A DNA stretch of 35,364 bases from Microcaldota archaeon (lineage in GTDB: Archaea > Micrarchaeota > Micrarchaeia > Anstonellales > SKW190): assembly GCA_026414265.1 (NCBI GenBank), contig JAOAJI010000012.1, positions 1-35,364 on the forward strand, in the 5' to 3' direction. This document shows, piece by piece, positions 6,324 to 12,831 of this stretch; within the stretch, counting starts at the first letter, position 1; the number at the start of each line of letters is the position of its first letter. The notes under the pieces were generated by a model. The model had not been told where the DNA came from and searched no databases. It saw nothing but the letters and a program-made list of their open reading frames with translations. Position numbers and translations under genes: made by a program.

Positions 6324-8444
6324 CTATGATAGAAATTTGTTATATAGAGATTTCTTTAGTTCGTTTAATGAGTTATAATCAACTTCATTATTTAAAGCTA
6401 CTATTAATGGATGATTTAAGCCTCTAGGATTCAAACTAGTTGATTTAATGTAAGTTACATTTTCACCTAGAGACTCTCTCAATACTTGCTCTAGAGATTG
6501 CAATACGTTCTCTTCATTGTTCATCTTTTCAATAATCCAGAATGGAATTTCTATCTCAGTATTTCCGTTTTTCCATATTACGATGTCATAAGCGTTCATC
6601 TTTTCTTGAAGGATTTTGTGGAAGTTCATTATCATACTGTTTCTGTCATTATCAATGATTACTACGTTCTCCTTCCAAAGCTCTAAATCCCTGAAAAACA
6701 AAAAATTTGAATTTATTTTATTTTCTCTTCCGTAATATTCAACCTCTATAAGGTTCTTTACAGTTTCCAAATACGTAATTTCAAGTATTTTAGCCAAATA
6801 ATCTTCATTCAGTTTCTTTCCTGCTGCTTTAAAGTAATGGAAATATTTGTTAAATAGATAGCTTGCTTTTTCTGAAAATTTATGCGCATTCTCTGAAAGC
6901 TCATCTATTGTTGGATCAACACTATCAATGGCATTAACAGCAGCTCTAACTTCGTCAGTTAATTGCTTTTTCTTTTCATCAGATAATACAGCTTTATCTA
7001 AGAATTCAGATAAATTAGAATAATAATCTGGGTTGGCGATCAAAGATTGCTTTAGGATAGAAATTATGTTTTTATTGAAAACATACAAGTCTAGAAATCT
7101 CTTTATACCTATGCCTTTGCCTTTGCTTTTATTGACTTTACCTTCGATTCTTTGTTCCATTAGAGATTGTGAATCGGGGTTGTTGTTATTTCTGTTGTTA
7201 TTATTATTTACAATTTTGTATAAACGCATCTTCTCATACAAATATATGTAAGCTAAATAGTAAACATATAGCGAATGCAAATTGTCTATATTATCGTCTA
7301 ATTTTCCCAGTATGGTTTCGTATCTAAGTTTTGCAATTTGTTGTATTTGAATATTTTTAAAGTATCCAGCTATAGATTGAGTATCTTTGAGGTTTATGGA
7401 ATCAAAAAATTTTTCAATACCTTTTGAATATTTATCAATTGCACTTGATATATCACCGAATAACTTTATTCTATACATCTCAAGCCCTGTTCGATCGATA
7501 TCTTTTTGTTTTGGATCATAGTAGTCGTTATCAAAAACATCAATAATTTTAGTCATCAAAAAGCGTTGAGAGCTATCCCTTCCACCTTTGGTGTAAGATT
7601 GTGAAGCTATTATCTCTCTTGGTTCTGAACGTAAATAAATAAGGAATAATACCAATAAAGCCATATCAAAAAAAAGGTGTTTACTTAAGTCTGTTTGATC
7701 ATTAACATCTTGAAAATGAGAAGAAGCCAAAGAAAAAGACATCAAAAAATCAAAAAAAGATACATTTGCTTTTATAACTTTTTTAGAGTCCACTTTCAAA
7801 GCTTTGTGGTAATCTTCCAACAAATCATGACACAGCTCAACTGAGATATGAATTGCCATATCACGGATATCGTTGAAACTCAAGTCATCTAATTTAACAC
7901 CGTTCTTATTTGGAATTAAACGTCTAACAGCCGCTTCAGCAACATCTAAACAATGAAATATATACTTTCTATGCCCGTTTAATTCGTATTTCCTGTTCAT
8001 TGGAGCATGAACTATCAAAGCATTCAAATAGGAGTTAATTATAAAGGTTATCAGTAAATTTTTTTCATACTGAGATAGTGAAGAAGTATTGTTTAGAAAA
8101 TTTGAAAAAGGCACTAATATATTAGAACAAAAAATATTATTGGCTTCTTCAAGAGATTTTCTACCTCCTTCATTGTAGTTGTTGGTTAACCATTCAAGTA
8201 ATTCATAGAAAGTTACGTTATTGTTTATAAGCAAAGATCTGCTATCAAAAAAAAATTTTAATGTCTTTTGAAAATTTTTCATGCTTCCAAGCATGTTAGG
8301 TTGAGGCGTTTGAACGTTATGTGATTCTGCTAAAGGAGTAAAGATAGTATGAATATTCATTTTATCTTTGATGGTTAGATTAGGAATGACTTTAGGATTT
8401 TGATTATCTTTTGATGCTCGAAAATCGGGAGAGTTCATAATCAT
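6324..8444 (-). CDS. Large HD-domain protein with (p)ppGpp-hydrolase (RSH/SAH)-type motifs
   Basis: The 706-residue protein carries an HD metal-phosphohydrolase motif set matching the hydrolase domain of SpoT/Rel/MESH1. YIFHCLDVA (161-169) fits Y-I-x-H-P-x-x-V-A, with H164. CHDLLED (205-211) fits HDxxED, with H206, D207, E210 and D211. KIIDVFDN (299-306) fits K-L-A-D-R-L-x-N, with D302 and N306 at the usual spacing. These residues bind Mn and position the 3'-pyrophosphate in (p)ppGpp hydrolases. No synthetase, TGS or ACT domain is seen. The remaining ~400 residues are an unrecognised, mostly helical region with a polyasparagine stretch (VNNNNNRNNNN, near 400-412). I place the start at the ATG at 8444, because GGTG lies 6 nt upstream; an in-frame TTG at 8465 is possible. 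GATATATATACC near 8489-8500 is a plausible promoter. HD call good; exact substrate is inference. Confidence 0.7.
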   Translation of the reverse strand: MIMNSPDFRASKDNQNPKVIPNLTIKDKMNIHTIFTPLAESHNVQTPQPNMLGSMKNFQKTLKFFFDSRSLLINNNVTFYELLEWLTNNYNEGGRKSLEEANNIFCSNILVPFSNFLNNTSSLSQYEKNLLITFIINSYLNALIVHAPMNRKYELNGHRKYIFHCLDVAEAAVRRLIPNKNGVKLDDLSFNDIRDMAIHISVELCHDLLEDYHKALKVDSKKVIKANVSFFDFLMSFSLASSHFQDVNDQTDLSKHLFFDMALLVLFLIYLRSEPREIIASQSYTKGGRDSSQRFLMTKIIDVFDNDYYDPKQKDIDRTGLEMYRIKLFGDISSAIDKYSKGIEKFFDSINLKDTQSIAGYFKNIQIQQIAKLRYETILGKLDDNIDNLHSLYVYYLAYIYLYEKMRLYKIVNNNNNRNNNNPDSQSLMEQRIEGKVNKSKGKGIGIKRFLDLYVFNKNIISILKQSLIANPDYYSNLSEFLDKAVLSDEKKKQLTDEVRAAVNAIDSVDPTIDELSENAHKFSEKASYLFNKYFHYFKAAGKKLNEDYLAKILEITYLETVKNLIEVEYYGRENKINSNFLFFRDLELWKENVVIIDNDRNSMIMNFHKILQEKMNAYDIVIWKNGNTEIEIPFWIIEKMNNEENVLQSLEQVLRESLGENVTYIKSTSLNPRGLNHPLIVALNNEVDYNSLNELKKSLYNKFLS

Positions 8445-8450
8445 AAGAAA

Positions 8451-8454
8451 CACC
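8451..8454 (-). promoter_or_regulatory. Shine-Dalgarno choosing the HD-protein start
   Basis: GGTG on the minus strand lies 6 nt before the ATG at 8444. It lies inside the longer frame that would begin at TTG 8465, so it favours the shorter form. Confidence 0.5.
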
Positions 8455-8488
8455 GTTGATTTCAAAAATAAAAAAATTTTTTCCGAAA

Positions 8489-8500
8489 GATATATATACC
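8489..8500 (-). promoter_or_regulatory. TATA box for the HD-domain gene
   Basis: The minus strand carries GGTATATATATC. Transcription would start about 25 nt downstream, near 8465-8470, giving a leader of about 20-25 nt that includes the GGTG ribosome site. The rest of 8466-8640 is A/T-rich; I see no further gene in it. Confidence 0.55.
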
Positions 8501-8640
8501 TTAAAAACTTTTTAAAAAAAGGTAACTATTTATATCTCTCAACCTTTTTTTAACTTTTTGCATCGTTGTGGCAATTAGTAACTAATGTTGCTATGTCTTT
8601 ATAAGCATTACCACTATAAATTAACTTACCCGTTTGTGAT

Positions 8641-9894
8641 TCAAAAATTACCAAGATTGTATTCATGTCCGTTTTCAGGTGCAACTGCATCAAAGCCTAA
8701 AGATTTCAATTCTTCTGCAAATTCTTTGCACGCATCTCCATGCATACAAAAAATCTTTTTTGGATTGCATTCATTTACAAACTTGAGTAAATCAGACCTG
8801 CCACTGTGGGCAGAGAAATCATAATAATCAACAGGTATATCAACATCTACTTCGTGGGAATTAATTAATACCTTGTTAGTTTTCTGCAGCCTCCAACCGT
8901 TAGTACCTTCAACACAATATCCTGTAAATATGACTTCTGAGTTCTTAGGGGAATTTAATATATATTTCAAAGCAGGCCCACCTTCTAACATTCCTGCAGT
9001 GGCTATTACAATACCTCCTTTGCTCATTAGCTTTTTTCTTTCTTTTTCTTCCTGTATTGTTTTTACTGCCTTCATACCCCTCAAAAAAGAGTTATAATCG
9101 TTTATCAGTTTTCTGTTTTTCAAATAAATTTCGTTAATTGCATTACCCATACCGTCGACATAGATTGTTGATCCTACTTCAGAAAGTATCGATATTAACT
9201 CTTGAGTCCTGCCTACGGCAAATGACGGCAATATAAATAAACCGTCATTTTTTAACACATCTTTGGCTTTATCTATCAATTTCTTTTCAAGTTCTCGTCT
9301 ATTCTCATGTTCTTTGAATGCATATGTCGATTCCAATATTAACGCATCTGCTTTATATGTTTTGCAACCTTTGTGCATTCTTGTATCTGAGGCATTCATG
9401 TCACATGTGTACAAAATAGAAAATCCATCTGCTTCTTCTAATTTTATTATTCCACTTCCCAAGATATGGCCTGCATCAAAAAAACTAATTTTTTTATCAC
9501 TGAACCTAAAAGGCATCTCATATTCAATTTCAAAAACGTTCGACAGTATTTTTTTTACATTTTTCTTTTGATAAGGCAAATTTTCGCCCATGATTTTCGC
9601 ACTGTCATCCCATAAAACTTCAGAAATAGATAAAGTAGGAAAAGTTGTAAGTAAAAGAGGTTCCTTTTCTTCGTACAAATATGGTATGAATCCAGAGTGG
9701 TCAAGGTGCGCATGAGAGAGCAAAATTAAATCCATTTCATTAACCTTGATAGGGTAACTTGGCTGCGGATTCAGTTTGATTCCATAATCAAACATCATAT
9801 TTACTTTTCCGCTTTTGTATAGTACTGCATTCTTTCCTACTTCCATAGCGCCTCCACAAAAAAAGAGCTTCCTATCTCCAGTGTTATTTTCCAT
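8641..9894 (-). CDS. Metallo-beta-lactamase / beta-CASP ribonuclease (archaeal CPSF/RNase J group)
   Basis: This 417-residue RNA-processing nuclease belongs to the beta-CASP family. Visible motifs are GGAMEVGKNAVL near the N-terminus, zinc motif HAHLDHSG (61-68), DAGHILGSG (140-148) and the YTCD motif (162-165). The beta-CASP part has ESTY (motif A), SAHSGRSDL (motif B) and CMHGD (motif C). All metal ligands are present. There is no N-terminal KH domain, so it resembles the short archaeal aCPSF2 class rather than the KH-containing aCPSF1; an aRNase J assignment cannot be excluded. The start is set at the ATG at 9894 because AGAGGT lies 6 nt upstream; an extended TTG frame would add six residues over that site. 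It closes the eL42-to-PAC2 operon. Confidence 0.92.
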   Translation of the reverse strand: MENNTGDRKLFFCGGAMEVGKNAVLYKSGKVNMMFDYGIKLNPQPSYPIKVNEMDLILLSHAHLDHSGFIPYLYEEKEPLLLTTFPTLSISEVLWDDSAKIMGENLPYQKKNVKKILSNVFEIEYEMPFRFSDKKISFFDAGHILGSGIIKLEEADGFSILYTCDMNASDTRMHKGCKTYKADALILESTYAFKEHENRRELEKKLIDKAKDVLKNDGLFILPSFAVGRTQELISILSEVGSTIYVDGMGNAINEIYLKNRKLINDYNSFLRGMKAVKTIQEEKERKKLMSKGGIVIATAGMLEGGPALKYILNSPKNSEVIFTGYCVEGTNGWRLQKTNKVLINSHEVDVDIPVDYYDFSAHSGRSDLLKFVNECNPKKIFCMHGDACKEFAEELKSLGFDAVAPENGHEYNLGNF

Positions 9895-9900
9895 GAGTAT

Positions 9901-9906
9901 ACCTCT
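9901..9906 (-). promoter_or_regulatory. Shine-Dalgarno fixing the beta-CASP start
   Basis: AGAGGT on the minus strand lies 6 nt before the ATG at 9894. It overlaps the codons of the longer candidate start (TTG at 9912), which argues for the shorter protein. Confidence 0.75.
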
Positions 9907-9944
9907 AAACAACTAAAGAATATGCAGTGAATATGCTCTGACAT

Positions 9945-10748
9945 TTATCTAATATAACTAAGTTCTCCTGATTGCTTAGTCAATTCTTCCTTTTCTTTTG
10001 CTATGTCCGCTTCAATCTTTTTTATTATTTTTTCAGTTTCTTTTGCTGTTTGCTCTATTTTTGATAAATCCAAATCAAGCTTGAGTATTTCTTTTAGCTT
10101 TTCTAAAACTGCTTTTGCACTTTGTGCATCTATGTATGCCCCATGAGTCTCTCCCATTAAACAGATACCTTTCAGACCCATTATTTTTCCTATGCCTAAG
10201 AATAATCCTGCAGCGCCAAGTATTGCGCCTTTAGATTCACCAAATATTATGCCTTTCTTAGAATACTCTTCAACTACTTGCTTGTGCGTAGCCGCACCAA
10301 GAACTCTGACATTAGTGACAGGTATGCCTGTACTATAACCGCCTAAAGTTATGATAAATTTTCCGCCTAATCTCTTGAAATATTTAATTACCTCTACAGC
10401 GATCTCATATTGTGCTTCACTACTCATTGGCTGTAAATCACCAACTAGAATAATTAAATCCTTTGTTTTTGTACTCTCTAAATACATCCTGTACTTTAAC
10501 ATCCTGATTAAGCCGTTTTTCTTCATCATTACCTGATGAGGAAAATAATATGAATATAATTCAGCTATTTTTTTACCTTTTAATTCTTTAGCAATGTATT
10601 CAGCAGCCAACTTTCCAACAAAACCTATCCCAGGTAAACCTTCAATTAATATTGGGTCTTTCAATTTCTTTTTTAACTTTTTGCTCAAAATAAACGTTCT
10701 TCTCTCGTATTTAGATACATGATTCTTTTCAGCCTTTTTCTTAACCAT
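9945..10748 (-). CDS. PAC2-family proteasome assembly chaperone homologue
   Basis: This 267-residue protein belongs to the PAC2/DUF75 family (PbaB-like). The N-terminal signature is ILIEGLPGIGFVGKLAAEYI (residues about 34-53), followed by ELYSYYFPHQVMM. The central part has LIILVGDLQPMSSEAQYE and FIITLGGYSTGIP, and later GICLMGETHGAYIDAQSAKAVL, all usual for the family. The C-terminal ~40 residues (about 222-260) are a charged coiled coil. Archaeal members bind proteasome alpha subunits or act as general chaperones. The ATG at 10748 is preceded by GAGGTG at about 8 nt. The position directly after nop10 is a conserved archaeal gene order, which supports both neighbours' assignments. Confidence 0.9.
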   Translation of the reverse strand: MVKKKAEKNHVSKYERRTFILSKKLKKKLKDPILIEGLPGIGFVGKLAAEYIAKELKGKKIAELYSYYFPHQVMMKKNGLIRMLKYRMYLESTKTKDLIILVGDLQPMSSEAQYEIAVEVIKYFKRLGGKFIITLGGYSTGIPVTNVRVLGAATHKQVVEEYSKKGIIFGESKGAILGAAGLFLGIGKIMGLKGICLMGETHGAYIDAQSAKAVLEKLKEILKLDLDLSKIEQTAKETEKIIKKIEADIAKEKEELTKQSGELSYIR

Positions 10749-10778
10749 TTGTTAACACCTCAAGAAAACTGAGTCAGA

Positions 10779-10967
10779 TTAATTGTCATGCTCTATTTTA
10801 GATTTAATAAAGTAGTTTAACAATCGTAAGTTAAATTTAAATATTGGTGGATGGATTTTTATAGTAAGTTTACCACAACAAACATCTTTTAAGGTATATT
10901 TCTTGCAAATATTGCACTTCCTTATCTTTTTTATCAGTACAGATTTAATTGCATCGCTTTTTTTCAC
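10779..10967 (-). CDS. nop10: Ribosome biogenesis protein Nop10 (H/ACA RNP), with shortened second zinc knuckle
   Basis: The 62-residue protein matches Nop10, the small H/ACA RNP subunit that bridges Cbf5 and L7Ae for pseudouridylation. The core reads IRKCNICKKYTLKDVC, then CGKLTIKIHPPIF, where family members have IRKCxxCxxYTLKxxCPxCGxxTxxxHPPxF. The second zinc knuckle is contracted: adjacent cysteines (Cys-Cys-Gly) replace C-x-x-C-G. The N-terminus has about ten extra residues and the C-terminal helix is basic, without the usual 'PYGEYR' segment. The start is a GTG overlapping the aIF2-alpha stop (GTGA), so the two are translationally coupled. No ATG lies between the GTG and the first cysteine. 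Confidence 0.82.
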   Translation of the reverse strand: MKKSDAIKSVLIKKIRKCNICKKYTLKDVCCGKLTIKIHPPIFKFNLRLLNYFIKSKIEHDN

Positions 10968-11731
10968 TTCTGTTCTGCCTCTGGCTTAACCAAATAATGG
11001 TGTTTGTCATTTAATAAAAGATTAGTAATATCACTAAGAATCTTATTAGCTGTTTTGTGATCATTAGACTTCACAATAAACAGATATCTTGGAGAACCCA
11101 AATACTTAATTTGGAGTTCATTACTGTACTTAGTTAGAAGGCTTGAAAACAAATTCTTTACATTCAAAATTCCCTTGTTACCTTTGCCTATGATGTGAAA
11201 TATTTTTGAAATGATTACTACTTTTTTCTCTTCAGAAGCAAGCATGACTTTTTCTATTTCATCTAATAACTCTTGAGGATATTGCTTTTTCAGTAAAGCC
11301 TTCTTATCGTTTATTACATCTTCAATAAAATGATGTATTTTGTGATAATCATTGCTAATTTTTGAGAATATCTGTTCACTATCCAAATTCTTTCCACTGC
11401 AAATCATTGAAATTATTTTTTTTGCCCTGTTTTCTTTTTTGATCTCTTCGTTTTTCTCTTTTTTTTCTTGATCTGTAACTTTTTTTAGAGAAACATCAAA
11501 TAACATTTTCTCTAAATTTACCTTAGATACTTTTGCCACATACTTTTTTCCTTCATCTACGTGCTCGTGGATGTTTTTTATCCAACCTGAAGAGATCTCA
11601 GAGATGTGCAAAAAAGCCTCTAACCCGTTATAGTCCAAGATCTTACAAAAAGCTCCATAAGGCAGTATTTTGACTATTTCAATTAGTACCAATTCACCTA
11701 CTTCAGGGTATCTCTTTTCTTCGTTAGTCAT
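10964..11731 (-). CDS. Translation initiation factor aIF2 alpha subunit
   Basis: This 255-residue protein is the alpha subunit of the heterotrimeric factor that carries Met-tRNAi to the ribosome. Residues about 8-85 form an S1/OB domain (YPEVGELVLIEIVKILPYGA, GLEAFLHISEIS, VDEGKKYVAKV). A Lys/Glu-rich helical middle domain follows, then a C-terminal alpha/beta domain (about 165-250) with YLGSPRYLFIVKSNDHKTA, the part that contacts the gamma subunit. Length is close to the usual ~265 residues. The gene lies 13 bp after eL42 and overlaps nop10. In many euryarchaea eS27 sits between eL42 and aIF2-alpha; here it is missing from that slot. Confidence 0.93.
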   Translation of the reverse strand: MTNEEKRYPEVGELVLIEIVKILPYGAFCKILDYNGLEAFLHISEISSGWIKNIHEHVDEGKKYVAKVSKVNLEKMLFDVSLKKVTDQEKKEKNEEIKKENRAKKIISMICSGKNLDSEQIFSKISNDYHKIHHFIEDVINDKKALLKKQYPQELLDEIEKVMLASEEKKVVIISKIFHIIGKGNKGILNVKNLFSSLLTKYSNELQIKYLGSPRYLFIVKSNDHKTANKILSDITNLLLNDKHHYLVKPEAEQK

Positions 11732-11744
11732 CTACTCACTATCT

Positions 11745-12023
11745 TTATTGTACCTCTATCTTCTTTTTTGTTCTTGTGCCAACTACTCTTTCTGATTTTT
11801 TCTTACATGTTGAACATTCCAATACTAATTTTTGTCTTTTTCCTTGTTTTTTAACTGTTTTTTCACCTGCTCTCTTTCCTCCATGGCCTTTTAGTTTATT
11901 CATGTGCTTTACATTACCTTTTGCTAGTGACCTCGCCTTGCCTTTAGAAGCTAATCTTACTCTATGTAATTGATATGCATTACAAATTCTGCAATATGCG
12001 TTTATCTCTTTCGGAAATTTCAT
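11745..12023 (-). CDS. rpl44e: Large-subunit ribosomal protein eL42 (L44e)
   Basis: This 92-residue zinc-binding protein is found near the ribosomal E site. It begins MKFPKEINAYCRICNAYQLH (first CxxC, residues 11-14). The family's GNVKHMNKLKGHGGKR basic segment is in the middle, and LVLECSTCKKKSERV near the C-terminus is the second CxxC. Both zinc pairs are intact and length is normal. GAGGTTGAT lies upstream of the ATG at 12023. It heads the translation/RNA-processing operon running down to the beta-CASP nuclease. Confidence 0.95.
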   Translation of the reverse strand: MKFPKEINAYCRICNAYQLHRVRLASKGKARSLAKGNVKHMNKLKGHGGKRAGEKTVKKQGKRQKLVLECSTCKKKSERVVGTRTKKKIEVQ

Positions 12024-12044
12024 GAAATCAACCTCATTATCTTA

Positions 12045-12076
12045 AGTAGCGGGTTATTAAAATGATATTCGCTACT
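12045..12076. repeat. Inverted repeat AGTAGCG / CGCTACT with an 18-nt spacer
   Basis: AGTAGCG (12045-12051) and CGCTACT (12070-12076) are perfect 7-bp arms. The spacer is A/T-rich, with TTATTAAAAT, a possible promoter element for eL42. The half-sites are centred 25 bp apart on unusually G+C-rich words for this region. They could be an operator or a leader hairpin for the eL42 operon; the function is unknown. Confidence 0.4.
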
Positions 12077-12172
12077 AATTTCTACATTTCATTTCAAATA
12101 AAAACCAAATCATATTAGTTTTGTAATGCATATTAATTCTTGAATTTATTTATAATTCTTGCAGTTGTTGGT

Positions 12173-12192
12173 TTATGATAATGTTATGATAA
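12173..12192. repeat. Tandem direct repeat TTATGATAA x2
   Basis: TTATGATAA occurs at 12173-12181 and again at 12184-12192, 11 bp apart start to start, about one helical turn. It lies about 50 bp upstream of the TATA element of nrdR. It may be an activator-binding pair or chance in A/T-rich DNA. Confidence 0.3.
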
Positions 12193-12233
12193 ACTAATTC
12201 TATTTTTGTCTAATAAAAATTTTTTTCAAGATA

Positions 12234-12250
12234 TAAGTTTTATAAACTTA
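12234..12250 (+). promoter_or_regulatory. Palindromic TATA element of the nrdR promoter
   Basis: TAAGTTT-TAT-AAACTTA has perfect 7-bp arms and contains TTTTATAAA, a strong archaeal TATA box. Transcription would start about 25 nt downstream, near 12270, which is the left edge of NrdR box 1. An alternative TATA (TATATA, 12278-12283) lies within box 1 itself. Confidence 0.55.
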
Positions 12251-12271
12251 CCAATCAATAATATTTTGCTT

Positions 12272-12287
12272 ACACGCTATATAGTGT
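12272..12287 (+). promoter_or_regulatory. NrdR box 1 (ACACGCTATATAGTGT)
   Basis: The 16-bp near-palindrome matches the published NrdR-box consensus acaCwAtATaTwGwgt. ACAC and GTGT form the outer arms around a TATATA core. It lies 31 bp start-to-start from box 2 and directly upstream of the gene encoding NrdR, so it is most likely the autoregulatory operator. Confidence 0.85.
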
Positions 12288-12302
12288 AATTCTAGAGAAA
12301 AA

Positions 12303-12318
12303 ACACTATTAATAGAGT
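12303..12318 (+). promoter_or_regulatory. NrdR box 2 (ACACTATTAATAGAGT)
   Basis: This second 16-bp box has arms ACACTATT/AATAGAGT, with one mismatch to perfect dyad symmetry. The 31-bp spacing from box 1 is three helical turns, the arrangement expected for cooperative NrdR binding. It ends 11 bp before the nrdR start codon. Confidence 0.83.
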
Positions 12319-12329
12319 ATGAGTCTACT

Positions 12330-12827
12330 ATGCTATGCCCCGTATGTAACAGTAATAAATCAAGAGTGGTTGAAACAAGAATCACTTCTGAGTACATAAG
12401 AAGAAGAAGAGAATGCAAACTTTGCCAAAGCAGATACACTACATATGAAAAAATCGCTGAACCAACTATTTTAGTCATTAAAAGAAATGGCAGCATAGAA
12501 AAATATTCAAGAGATAAAATTACTAACGGAATACTGACAGCTTGTAGAAAAAGAAACATCAGTCAAGAAGTCATTCAAGAGATCGTTAACTCTGTAGAAA
12601 AAGAAATCCTTAAAAGAAAGAAAAAGAGTATTAAAAGTTCTGAGATCGGAAAACTCGTGTTAAAACATTTAAAAAAAGTTGATATTGTAGCATACATTCG
12701 TTTTGCTTCAGTTTATTTGAACTTTACTGATCTCGATAGCTTTAAAAAACAAATAGAAAAGCTCGAACAAAAAAGCCATAAGACTAATTATAATTCTAAA
12801 AAAATGTTCATAAGCATAAAAGGGTGA
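12330..12827 (+). CDS. nrdR: Transcriptional repressor NrdR
   Basis: This 165-residue repressor of ribonucleotide reductase genes has an N-terminal zinc ribbon with C3/C6 and C29/C32 (MLCPVC and ECKLCQ) and the DNA-contacting basic run EYIRRRREC. An ATP-cone follows (about 45-140), beginning [20 protein letters not shown], which senses ATP and dATP. Length and layout match bacterial NrdR proteins; the C-terminal ~15 residues are basic and extra. The ATG at 12330 is supported because the zinc ribbon begins immediately. Two NrdR boxes precede the gene, and the reductase gene starts 4 bp after its stop, so repressor and target form one autoregulated operon. NrdR is mainly bacterial, so an archaeal copy with intact operators suggests ancient or horizontal acquisition. 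Confidence 0.95.
   Translation: MLCPVCNSNKSRVVETRITSEYIRRRRECKLCQSRYTTYEKIAEPTILVIKRNGSIEKYSRDKITNGILTACRKRNISQEVIQEIVNSVEKEILKRKKKSIKSSEIGKLVLKHLKKVDIVAYIRFASVYLNFTDLDSFKKQIEKLEQKSHKTNYNSKKMFISIKG
12821..12827 (+). promoter_or_regulatory. Shine-Dalgarno of nrdJ within the nrdR stop
   Basis: AGGGTGA includes the nrdR TGA stop codon and lies 4 nt before the ATG at 12832, which indicates coupled translation of the two genes. Confidence 0.7.
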
Positions 12828-12831
12828 CACG

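Larger units (their letters stand above)
12024..12329. other. Divergent regulatory region between eL42 and nrdR (306 bp, no gene)
   Basis: No credible coding sequence is present. From left to right it holds the eL42 Shine-Dalgarno, a 7-bp inverted repeat (12045-12076), a pair of 9-bp direct repeats (12173-12192), a palindromic TATA element (12234-12250) and two NrdR boxes (12272-12318). It therefore serves both the ribosomal operon on the left and nrdR-nrdJ on the right. Confidence 0.8.

Noticed and set aside
12248-12559. A 103-residue minus-strand frame with hydrophobic sequence across the nrdR start.
   Set aside because: It is antisense to the zinc ribbon and ATP-cone of nrdR and to the NrdR boxes; the plus-strand gene is unmistakable and the minus frame has no family features.
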